Shown: positions 1-5,173 of the stretch, one piece after another
Position numbering within the stretch: the first letter of the stretch is position 1
Layout: every line of letters begins with the position of its first letter
NCBI GenBank assembly: GCA_002452635.1
Contig: DKEU01000151.1
Coordinates: forward strand, 1-5,173
Reading direction: 5' to 3'
DNA from: Desulfovibrionaceae bacterium UBA6814
Lineage (GTDB): Bacteria; Desulfobacterota; Desulfovibrionia; Desulfovibrionales; Desulfovibrionaceae
Length of the DNA stretch: 5,173 nt
The notes under the pieces: generated by a model
Told to the model about the DNA's origin: nothing
The model's input: only the letters and a program-made list of their open reading frames with translations
Databases searched by the model: none
Position numbers and translations under genes: made by a program

Positions 1-68
1 AGCTCAGTTGGTAGAGCAGCTGATTCGTAATCAGCAGGTCCGGGGTTCAAGTCCCCGCGCTGGCTCCA
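1..68 (+). tRNA. tRNA-Thr(CGU), 5' end cut off by the window
   Basis: The cloverleaf can be read by hand. The D arm is GCTC/GAGC (2-5, 14-17) with the AGTTGGTA loop. The anticodon stem GCTGA/TCAGC (19-23, 31-35) encloses the loop TTCGTAA, giving anticodon CGT at 26-28, which reads the threonine codon ACG. The variable loop is AGGTC. The T stem CGGGG/CCCCG (41-45, 53-57) encloses TTCAAGT. The 3' acceptor strand CGCTGGC (58-64) is followed by discriminator T65 and an encoded CCA (66-68). Canonical numbering starts at A9 here, so the first eight bases (5' acceptor strand plus T8) lie outside the window. In this GC-rich genome ACG should be a common codon. Confidence 0.96.
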
Positions 69-76
69 GATTTCTC

Positions 77-110
77 GGGCTTGCGGACCTTCCGACAAGC
101 CCTTTTTCTT
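77..110 (+). terminator. Rho-independent terminator of the tRNA-Thr unit
   Basis: GGGCTTG (77-83) pairs with CAAGCCC (96-102), and CGGA (84-87) pairs with TCCG (91-94). A95 is bulged and the loop is three bases, CCT. The stem is followed directly by TTTTTCTT (103-110). It lies 8 nt after the tRNA CCA, so it ends the tRNA transcript and insulates the next operon. There is no matching U-tract on the other strand, so it acts in the + direction only. Confidence 0.88.
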
Positions 111-137
111 GACAGTACGCCACGTTGACGGGAAAAT
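109..137 (+). promoter_or_regulatory. sigma70-type promoter of nfnAB
   Basis: A perfect -35 box TTGACA (109-114) is separated by exactly 17 bp from GAAAAT (132-137), which matches TATAAT at four of six positions. The predicted transcription start is near 144, leaving a leader of about 64 nt before nfnA. The first two bases of the -35 box are the last two of the upstream terminator's U-tract. A second, weaker -35-like TTGACG lies at 125-130, but 17 bp downstream it meets only GACACT, so the first pair is preferred. I see no recognisable Rex, FNR or other operator. Confidence 0.7.
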
Positions 138-143
138 CCGCAT

Positions 144-207
144 CCAGGACACTCAACCCGGCTTGCCTGGGACCGGTGTATCGGCAGGCCAACCTGGAGG
201 AGCGCCC
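144..207 (+). promoter_or_regulatory. nfnA 5' leader with competing short pairings
   Basis: Four short complementary segments occur in the predicted leader: CCAGG (144-148), CCTGG (166-170), CAGG (185-188) and CCTGG (193-197). The last overlaps the first two bases of the ribosome binding site. Pairing of the second with the third leaves the binding site free. Pairing of the first with the second lets the third pair with the fourth and partly mask it. This is a visible possibility only: the stems are 4-5 bp, such pairings arise easily in GC-rich DNA, and I recognise no known riboswitch class. Confidence 0.2.
196..200 (+). promoter_or_regulatory. ribosome binding site of nfnA
   Basis: GGAGG lies 7 nt before the ATG at 208. 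It fixes that start. The open frame extends upstream to a TTG at 109, but that codon is part of the -35 box and upstream of the predicted transcript start. Confidence 0.9.
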
Positions 208-1056
208 ATGAGCGCACGCATCATCACCAAGCGGGAGCTCATCCCCGGGATGACCAGCCTGATGGTCCTCCACTCCCCGCACATCGCCAGCAAGGCCAAG
301 CCCGGCAACTTCCTCATCATGCGGGTGCACGCCCAGGGCGAGCGCATCCCCCTGACCATCGCCGACGCCGATCCCGCGGCCGGGACCATCACCATCGTGT
401 TCCTGGTGGTGGGCAAGACCACCGCCCGCCTGAACCTCCTGCACGAGGGCGACGTGATCCCCGACGTGTGCGGCCCCCTGGGCAAGGCCACCCACATCGA
501 GCAGAAGGGCAACGTCATCTGCGTGGGCGGCGGCACCGGGGTGGCGGCCATGTACCACATCGCCAAGGGCCACTACCTGGCGGGCAACACCGTGACCGCG
601 GTCATCGGCGCCCGCACCAAGGCCCTCCTGCTCTTCTACAACGAACTCTCCCACTTCTGCTCCGAAGTGCTGGTGGCCACCAACGACGGCAGCATGGGCG
701 TGCAGGGCCTGGTCACCGACGCGCTCCGGGAGCGCCTGGGCCGGGACGACGAGATCGCCGAGGTGGTGGCCGTGGGCCCGGTGCCCATGATGGAGGCGGT
801 GGCCGAGGTCACCCGTCCCCTGGGCATCAAGACCACCGTGAGCCTGAACACCATCATGGTGGACGGCATCGGCATGTGCGGCGCGTGCCGCTGCACCGTG
901 GACGGCGAGATGCGCTTCGCCTGCGTGGACGGGCCGGAGTTCGACGCGCACAAGGTGGATTTCGGCGAGCTGCGCAAGCGGCTGGAGCAGTTCCACGGCC
1001 AGGAGCGCGCGGACCTGGAGCGCTTCAAGAAGCAGTTCGGGACCGGGGAGGTATAG
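208..1056 (+). CDS. nfnA: NADH-dependent reduced ferredoxin:NADP+ oxidoreductase, small subunit NfnA
   Basis: This 282-residue protein has the usual length for NfnA (also annotated as sulfide dehydrogenase small subunit or dihydroorotate dehydrogenase electron-transfer-like). An N-terminal ferredoxin-reductase-type FAD domain carries RIPLT (46-50), the usual flavin-contacting motif. A nucleotide-binding domain follows with the glycine-rich VGGGTGVAAMY (106-116), TNDGSMG (158-164) and VGPVPMM (189-195). The C-terminus holds a [2Fe-2S] site with C224, C227 and C239. D219 sits just before them, and characterised Nfn enzymes use an Asp with three Cys there; C229 is an extra nearby cysteine. By family knowledge this subunit binds FAD and NADH and passes electrons through its cluster to the bifurcating FAD of NfnB in the cytoplasm. 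It is first in a two-gene operon, and its last codons carry the nfnB ribosome binding site. PyrK-like or SudB naming is the main alternative, but the nfnB neighbour settles it. Confidence 0.93.
   Translation: MSARIITKRELIPGMTSLMVLHSPHIASKAKPGNFLIMRVHAQGERIPLTIADADPAAGTITIVFLVVGKTTARLNLLHEGDVIPDVCGPLGKATHIEQKGNVICVGGGTGVAAMYHIAKGHYLAGNTVTAVIGARTKALLLFYNELSHFCSEVLVATNDGSMGVQGLVTDALRERLGRDDEIAEVVAVGPVPMMEAVAEVTRPLGIKTTVSLNTIMVDGIGMCGACRCTVDGEMRFACVDGPEFDAHKVDFGELRKRLEQFHGQERADLERFKKQFGTGEV
1047..1051 (+). promoter_or_regulatory. ribosome binding site of nfnB, inside the end of nfnA
   Basis: GGAGG lies 7 nt before the ATG at 1059 and inside the last codons of nfnA, whose stop is at 1054-1056. 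A ribosome finishing nfnA covers this site, so translational coupling and equal subunit output are likely. Confidence 0.85.
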
Positions 1057-1058
1057 CC

Positions 1059-2513
1059 ATGGCCAGGAAGAAGATCGTCCCCCGGATCGACATGCCGGTG
1101 CAGGATCCGGCCGAGCGCGTGCACAATTTCCGCGAGGTGGCCCTGGGCTACTCCCTGGAGCAGGCCATGGCCGAGGCGTCCCGGTGCCTGCAGTGCAAGA
1201 AGCCCGCGTGCCGTGCCGGCTGCCCGGTGGAGATTGACATCAAGGGCTTCATCGCCCCCCTGGTCAAGGGGGACGTGGCCGGGGCCTATGCGGTGCTGCG
1301 CGAGTACAACTCCCTGCCCGCGGTGTGCGGCCGGGTCTGCCCCCAGGAGACCCAGTGCGAGGGCGCCTGCATCCTTGGCAAGATGGGCGGCAAGATGGGC
1401 GGCAAGAAGGGCGGGGAGCCCGCCGAGCCCGTGGCCATCGGCCGGCTGGAGCGCTTCGTGGCCGACAATTTCCACGCCCTGTCCGCCTGCGAGGTGCTCA
1501 CCGGCGGCAACGCCTGCAAGCTGCCCCGCCAGGACCTGAAGGTGGCCTGCATCGGGGCCGGCCCGTCCTCCCTCACCGTGGCCGGCTACCTGGCCGCGCG
1601 CGGGGCCAAGGTGGAGGTCTACGAGGCCTTGCACGAGCTGGGCGGGGTGCTGGTCTACGGCATTCCCGAGTTCCGCCTGCCCAAGCAGGTGGTCAAGCGG
1701 GAGATCGACGCCCTGCGCACCCTGGGCGTGGAGTTCCACACCAACTGGGTGGGCGGCAAGACCTTCACCATCCGCGAGCTGTTCGTGTGGGGCTTCAACG
1801 CCGTGTTCGTGGGCGTGGGCGCGGGCCTGCCGCGCTTCCTGAGCATCCCCGGCGAGGGCCTGGTGGGCGTGTTCTCGGCCAACGAGTACCTGACCCGGGC
1901 CAACCTGGGCCGGGCCTACGCCTTCCCCACCTACAGCACGCCCATTTTCCCGGCCAAGGACGCGGTGGTGGTGGGCGGCGGCAACGTGGCCATGGACGCG
2001 GCCCGCACCGCCCTGCGCCTGGGCGCGGAGCGGGTCACCATCGTCTACCGCCGCACCCGCGACGAGATGCCCGCCCGCCGCGAGGAGATCGAGCACGCCG
2101 AGGAGGAGGGGGTGCGGTTCGAGCTGCTCGCCAACCCGGTGGAGCTGTTCGGCGACGACAAGGCCCGGCTCACCCACATCCGCCTGGAGCGCCAGGCCCT
2201 GGGCGAGCCCGACGCCAGCGGCCGGCGCAAGCCCGTGCCCACGGGCGAGCACTTCGACATCCCGGCCCAGATGGTCATCATGGCCGTGGGCACCCGGGCC
2301 AACCGGGTGCTGCTGGAGGCCTCCCCGGACCTGTCCCTGAACAAGTGGGGCTATATCACCGTGAACGAGGAGACCGGCGAGACCTCCATCCCCAACGTGT
2401 TCGCGGGCGGCGACATCGTGACCGGCGCGGCCACGGTCATCTCCGCCATGGGCGCGGGCCGGCGCGCCGCCAAGGAGATCGCCAAGCGGCTGGGCATCGC
2501 CAACGGCGACTAG
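1059..2513 (+). CDS. nfnB: NADH-dependent reduced ferredoxin:NADP+ oxidoreductase, large subunit NfnB
   Basis: This 484-residue member of the glutamate synthase small-subunit-like family has an N-terminal iron-sulfur domain with C43/C46/C51/C55 and C90/C94/C100/C104, enough for two [4Fe-4S] clusters. A Rossmann FAD motif IGAGPSS (165-171) is followed by LGGVLVYGIPEFRLPK (194-209). The pyridine-nucleotide motif VVVGGGNVAMD (303-313) precedes YRRTRDEMPAR (330-340), typical of NADPH-binding members. The second FAD contact is FAGGDIVTGAATV (448-460). By family knowledge the large subunit holds the bifurcating FAD and the NADPH and ferredoxin sites. The complex reversibly couples 2 NADPH to NAD+ and oxidised ferredoxin. 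Residues 107-118 are a GKMG-type tandem repeat that lengthens the linker after C104 compared with the LGKKGEPVAIG form I remember for the family. A GltD alone is unlikely because nfnA is adjacent and no large glutamate synthase gene is seen. The stop codon overlaps the palindrome at 2512. Confidence 0.94.
   Translation: MARKKIVPRIDMPVQDPAERVHNFREVALGYSLEQAMAEASRCLQCKKPACRAGCPVEIDIKGFIAPLVKGDVAGAYAVLREYNSLPAVCGRVCPQETQCEGACILGKMGGKMGGKKGGEPAEPVAIGRLERFVADNFHALSACEVLTGGNACKLPRQDLKVACIGAGPSSLTVAGYLAARGAKVEVYEALHELGGVLVYGIPEFRLPKQVVKREIDALRTLGVEFHTNWVGGKTFTIRELFVWGFNAVFVGVGAGLPRFLSIPGEGLVGVFSANEYLTRANLGRAYAFPTYSTPIFPAKDAVVVGGGNVAMDAARTALRLGAERVTIVYRRTRDEMPARREEIEHAEEEGVRFELLANPVELFGDDKARLTHIRLERQALGEPDASGRRKPVPTGEHFDIPAQMVIMAVGTRANRVLLEASPDLSLNKWGYITVNEETGETSIPNVFAGGDIVTGAATVISAMGAGRRAAKEIAKRLGIANGD
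1377..1412 (+). repeat. three in-frame 12-bp tandem units inside nfnB
   Basis: Units 1377-1388 and 1389-1400 are identical (GGCAAGATGGGC). Unit 1401-1412 differs by one base (GGCAAGAAGGGC). They encode GKMG, GKMG and GKKG (residues 107-118), straight after the last N-terminal cluster cysteine C104 and before GEPAEPVAIG. The unit length is a multiple of three, so copy number can change without a frameshift. Confidence 0.9.
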
Positions 2514-2638
2514 CAGACCGTTGAAAATTCCGCGATGGCTGCGTTGCTCGAAACCGGCAAACCCTCACGTATGTCCAGATACGCTTCGGGCTTGACGGTT
2601 TCTCGCGCCTTGCCCTCGTGGTTTTTGAACGGTCTGCT
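2512..2638. repeat. 127-bp imperfect palindrome, probable dispersed intergenic repeat
   Basis: The outer ends are a perfect 11-bp inverted repeat: AGCAGACCGTT (2512-2522) and AACGGTCTGCT (2628-2638). Pairing continues inward around one centre near 2575: AAAA (2524-2527) with TTTT (2623-2626), CGA with TCG, GGC with GCC, GAAACCG (2550-2556) with CGGTTTC (2596-2602), CAA with TTG, CCC with GGG, and CGTA (2568-2571) with TACG (2580-2583) around an 8-base loop. About 40 base pairs can form. It is less GC-rich than the flanking genes, encodes nothing, and its left end supplies the last two bases of the nfnB stop. It has the form of a REP- or MITE-like element. Whether it is multicopy cannot be judged from one window. 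Confidence 0.7.
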
Positions 2639-2681
2639 CTAAGAAACCTATTCCTCTGCTTGGCTTGAAACAGCAAGTCAG

Positions 2682-2716
2682 GACGGCGCGCCCCCGGGCG
2701 CGCCGTCTTCATTTTT
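2682..2716 (+). terminator. Rho-independent terminator of nfnAB
   Basis: A perfect 11-bp GC stem, GACGGCGCGCC (2682-2692) with GGCGCGCCGTC (2697-2707), closes a four-base loop and is followed by TTCATTTTT (2708-2716). The opposite strand has no U-tract. It lies 169 nt after the nfnB stop, with the 127-bp palindrome in between. That is an unusually long gap which the palindrome accounts for. Confidence 0.92.
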
Positions 2717-2725
2717 ATGGGCAAA

Positions 2726-2747
2726 CCCGGCGGCACCTTCCGCCGGG
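2726..2747. other. 8-bp GC hairpin before the DUF748 gene
   Basis: CCCGGCGG (2726-2733) and CCGCCGGG (2740-2747) form a perfect stem with a six-base loop. On the - strand the stem is followed by TTTGCCC, a poor U-tract, so it could be a weak terminator in that direction. Its right arm overlaps the expected -35 region of the downstream promoter, so an operator role is also possible. No function is shown by the sequence. Confidence 0.35.
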
Positions 2748-2766
2748 CCGGGTCCTGTGCTAGACT
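2738..2766 (+). promoter_or_regulatory. candidate extended -10 promoter of the DUF748 gene
   Basis: TGCTAGACT (2758-2766) combines an extended TG with TAGACT, which matches TATAAT at four of six positions. The hexamer 17 bp upstream, TTCCGC (2738-2743), is a poor -35 box. A start about 6-8 nt beyond the -10 falls on or next to the ATG at 2772. No Shine-Dalgarno sequence lies before that ATG, so the message may be leaderless. Confidence 0.45.
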
Positions 2767-2771
2767 CGGGC

Positions 2772-5173
2772 ATGGCCGAACCGCAAGACACCACCGGAAA
2801 GAAAGGACGCCGGGCCCGGCGCTGGCTGGCCTGGATCGCGGGCCTGGTGCTGGCCCTGGAGCTGGCCGGGTTCCTCCTGGTCCCGCCCCTGGTCCGCTCC
2901 CAGCTCGAATCCGGCCTGTCCGGGGCCCTGCACCGCGCCACCCGGGTGGAGCGGGTGCGCTTCAACCCCCTCACCCTGGCCCTGAGCGTGGAGGGGCTCG
3001 CGGTGAGCGAGCCCGACGGCTCCCAGACCTTCCTGTCCTGCGGCCGGCTCTTCCTGGACCTGGACGTCCTGTCCCTGCCCACCCTGTCCCTGCGCGCCTC
3101 CCGGTTGCGGGTGGAGGAGCCCTATGTGCGGCTGGCCTTCACCGGCAACGGCACGGCCAACTTCTCGGACCTGTTGGCCGGGGAGGACGGGGAGGGCGCG
3201 GCCCCGGCCGACTCGGGCGGGGGCGCGGCCCTGCCCGTGGTCCTGCACAGCCTGGCCGTGTCGGGCGGGCATTTCGTCATCGAGGACCAGGTCCTGGGCA
3301 AGCGGCACGAGGTGCGGAACTTCGACCTGGCCATCCCCTTCGCCTCCAGCCTGCCCGAGGACAGCGCCGCCTACGTGGAGCCCACTCTGTCCGCCGAGGT
3401 GAACGGCCGGCCGGTGCGCTTGCGCGGCCGGACCCTGCCCTTCACCGCCACCCGCCGCACCGAGTTCGACTTCGGCCTGGAGGACGCGGACCTGGCCGAG
3501 TACTGGGCCTACGCCCCGGCGCCCGCGGGCCTGGCCCTGACCTCGGGCCGGCTGTCCTGCAACGCCTCGGTGGTGCTGGAGCAGGCCGGTGAGCTCCTGC
3601 CCCTGCTCTTCGTGCGCGGCGGCTTCAGCCTGCGCGACCTGGCCCTGGCCGGGCCGGGGGGCGGGCAGTTGGCCGCGTTGGATTCCCTGGATTTCGACCT
3701 GGCCCGCTTCAGTCTGCTGGAGCGCCGCCTGGACCTGGACCGGGTGGCGGTGCGCGGCCTGCGCGCGGACCTCACCCGCCGCCCGGACGGCGGCCTGGAC
3801 TGGGCCGGCTTGGTTCCGGCCGGGGGCGACGTGGAGGCCGCGTCCACCCCGGGGCCGCCCTTCGTGGTGTCCTGCAACCGGCTGGACCTGGAGGAGGGCG
3901 CACTGCGCTTCACGGACCAGGCCGCACCAGGCGGGTTCAGCGCCCGCCTGGACGGCGTGGCCCTGCACGCGGCCAACGCCACCACCGGCCCCGGCCGGGC
4001 GGACTTCGCCTTGAGCGCCAAAGGGGCCGTGGACCTGTCGGTCACGGGCGGCCTGTCCCTGGAGCCCCTGGACCTGGACGCGGCCGTGACCCTGGCCGGC
4101 CTGTCCCTGCCCTCCCTGGCCCCCTACCTGGGCGACGCCTTGCCGGCCAAGGTGGCTGCGGGCACCGCCGGCCTGTCCGGCCGGGTGCGCTACAGCCCCA
4201 AGGGCCTGGCCCTGTCCGGCCTGGACCTGGCCGTGGCCGGCCCGGCCCTGGCCCTGCCCGGGGTGGCCCAGCCCTTCCTGCGCCTGGACCGGCTGGCCCT
4301 GGCCGGGGCCTCCCTGGACCTGGCCGGCCGCAAGGCTGGGGCGGAGTCCCTGCGCCTGGAGGGCGGCCGGCTCGCGGCCGAGCGCCGGGCGGACGGGACC
4401 GTGGACCTGATGGGCCTGGCCCCTGCGAGTGCGGGCGGCGAGGAGGCCGTGGCGGCCGAGCAGGCCGGACCGGCCTGGGACGTGCGCCTGGGCAGGGCCG
4501 AGGTGGCGGGCCTGGGCGTTGAGTTCCGGGACCTGGCCGCCGGCCCCCAGGCGCGGCTGGCCCTGGCGTCGCTGGACGTGACCCTGGAGAATCTCGGCCT
4601 GGACCTGGCCCGGCCCGTGCCCCTGCGCCTTGCCGCTGCGCTGCGGCCCGGCGGCAAGCTGGAGATGGCCGGGACCCTGGTCCCGTCTCCCCTGGAGCTG
4701 CACAGCCGGCTGGAGCTTGCCGGCCTGCCCCTGCCCTTGGTCCGGCCCTGGCTGCCCCAGGGCCTGGCGGCGCGGCCCGAGCGGGGCTCCTTCACCCTGG
4801 CCGGCGACCTGGGCCTGGCGGTTGGGCAGGAGTTCACCCTGGATTTCACCGGCGATGCCGAGCTGCGCGGCCTGGGCCTGGCCGCCCGGGAGCGGCGCGA
4901 GGCGGCCAGCCTGGACCTGGCCCGGGTGGCCGGCCTGCGCCTGGGCCTGCCCGGCGGCCGCGTCCGGGCCGACGAGGTGGAGGTGGAGGAGGTGCTGCTC
5001 CCGGATCCCGGCGGGGAACGGCCGACCCTGTCCCTGGGCCGGCTGCGCGCCCAGGGCCTGGACCTGGACCTCGCCGCTCGCGCCGCCGCCCTGGACAGCC
5101 TGACCCTGGCCGCGCCCGCGGCCTGGCTGGAGCGCACCGCCGCCGGCATGAACCTGGCCCGGACCCTGGAGTC
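2772..5173 (+). CDS. AsmA-like DUF748 family protein, N-terminal 800 residues (runs off the window)
   Basis: The frame is open from ATG 2772 to the window edge, giving 800 complete codons with no stop; the 3' end lies outside. A basic head (KKGRRARR, 10-17) is followed by a single hydrophobic segment at about 18-37, a signal anchor with the rest in the periplasm. The remainder is long, Leu/Asp/Gly/Ala-rich and strand-like, with no catalytic motif. A family-typical pattern, a strand plus (R)x(D/N)Gxx(N/D)xxxL, recurs at 120-135, 331-347 and 533-549. Each copy is followed after 30-40 residues by a segment like LxxGxxxFxD (161-172, 371-382, 573-587). By family knowledge AsmA-like proteins bridge the inner and outer membranes and several are implicated in phospholipid transport; the role of this one is inferred. 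A GTG at 2757 is an alternative start, but it lies inside the probable promoter. Glu30 within the hydrophobic segment is unusual. Confidence 0.82.
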   Translation, partial: MAEPQDTTGKKGRRARRWLAWIAGLVLALELAGFLLVPPLVRSQLESGLSGALHRATRVERVRFNPLTLALSVEGLAVSEPDGSQTFLSCGRLFLDLDVLSLPTLSLRASRLRVEEPYVRLAFTGNGTANFSDLLAGEDGEGAAPADSGGGAALPVVLHSLAVSGGHFVIEDQVLGKRHEVRNFDLAIPFASSLPEDSAAYVEPTLSAEVNGRPVRLRGRTLPFTATRRTEFDFGLEDADLAEYWAYAPAPAGLALTSGRLSCNASVVLEQAGELLPLLFVRGGFSLRDLALAGPGGGQLAALDSLDFDLARFSLLERRLDLDRVAVRGLRADLTRRPDGGLDWAGLVPAGGDVEAASTPGPPFVVSCNRLDLEEGALRFTDQAAPGGFSARLDGVALHAANATTGPGRADFALSAKGAVDLSVTGGLSLEPLDLDAAVTLAGLSLPSLAPYLGDALPAKVAAGTAGLSGRVRYSPKGLALSGLDLAVAGPALALPGVAQPFLRLDRLALAGASLDLAGRKAGAESLRLEGGRLAAERRADGTVDLMGLAPASAGGEEAVAAEQAGPAWDVRLGRAEVAGLGVEFRDLAAGPQARLALASLDVTLENLGLDLARPVPLRLAAALRPGGKLEMAGTLVPSPLELHSRLELAGLPLPLVRPWLPQGLAARPERGSFTLAGDLGLAVGQEFTLDFTGDAELRGLGLAARERREAASLDLARVAGLRLGLPGGRVRADEVEVEEVLLPDPGGERPTLSLGRLRAQGLDLDLAARAAALDSLTLAAPAAWLERTAAGMNLARTLE
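3054..5067 (+). repeat. nine scattered copies of CTGGACCTGG, all in frame
   Basis: Exact copies start at 3054, 3729, 3882, 4068, 4221, 4314, 4599, 4911 and 5058. Every one is in the reading frame and encodes Leu-Asp-Leu. Several spacings are 31-62 codons, in line with repeated beta-strand units of an AsmA-like groove. Strong codon bias (CTG for Leu, GAC for Asp) makes recurring protein motifs look like DNA repeats, so this is probably protein-level repetition and not a DNA element. Confidence 0.75.

Noticed and set aside
1..68. tRNA 3' end as an integration (att) site of a mobile island
   Set aside because: No integrase gene or repeated tRNA end is present. The tRNA is followed by its own terminator and a housekeeping-type operon.
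127..140. GGA-AAA-TCC symmetry over the nfnAB -10 region as an operator
   Set aside because: The arms are only three bases and match no regulator site I know. It is too short to support.
109..207. N-terminal extension of NfnA from a TTG at 109
   Set aside because: The TTG is part of the -35 box and upstream of the predicted transcript start. The extension resembles no NfnA N-terminus, and GGAGG fixes the ATG at 208.
636..2252. Open frame of 538 codons on the - strand opposite nfnA and nfnB
   Set aside because: It is low in complexity (Ala/Gly/His/Leu) and lies opposite two clearly recognised genes with ribosome binding sites, so it is a composition shadow.
2512..2638. The palindrome as the Rho-independent terminator of nfnAB
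   Set aside because: Its stem is very long and imperfect with no T-run after the right arm, and a much better terminator exists at 2682-2716.
2760..4703. Open frame of 647 codons on the - strand opposite the DUF748 gene
   Set aside because: Its product is a Gln/Gly/His-rich sequence with no recognisable fold. GC-rich third positions on the + strand remove antisense stops, and the + frame carries a signal anchor and family motifs.

Overview
The window is very GC-rich, with G or C at nearly every third codon position. It carries a complete nfnAB transcription unit between a tRNA gene and the start of a large envelope protein gene. The codon use, the Nfn pair of an anaerobic energy metabolism, and the gene families suggest a high-GC anaerobic deltaproteobacterium, most likely a Desulfovibrio-like sulfate reducer. 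That placement is an inference; no taxonomic marker was searched.

Layout, all on the + strand. Positions 1-68 are the 3' part of a tRNA-Thr(CGU) gene, cut by the window edge, followed by a Rho-independent terminator (77-110). A strong sigma70-type promoter begins inside that terminator's U-tract (109-137). It drives nfnA (208-1056) and nfnB (1059-2513), which are 2 nt apart and probably translationally coupled. They encode the small and large subunits of the electron-bifurcating NADH-dependent reduced ferredoxin:NADP+ oxidoreductase. A 127-bp imperfect palindrome (2512-2638) begins inside the nfnB stop codon and looks like a dispersed repeat dropped between the gene and its terminator. Positions 2639-2681 hold nothing I recognise. 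A near-ideal Rho-independent terminator (2682-2716) closes the unit. A short hairpin and an extended -10 promoter follow. Then comes an open frame from 2772 to the window end (at least 800 residues, no stop reached) for an AsmA-like/DUF748 inner-membrane-anchored periplasmic protein.

How the genes work together: NfnA and NfnB form one soluble flavin/iron-sulfur complex that couples NADH, NADPH and ferredoxin pools. The DUF748 gene has its own start signals and a strong terminator in front of it, so it is probably a separate unit with an unrelated envelope role.

I see no defence system, CRISPR array, integrase or obviously novel gene system. The items most worth a second look are the palindromic element at the nfnB stop, the in-frame 12-bp repeat expansion in the NfnB iron-sulfur domain, the probably leaderless start of the DUF748 gene, and nine exact in-frame copies of a 10-base word in that gene.
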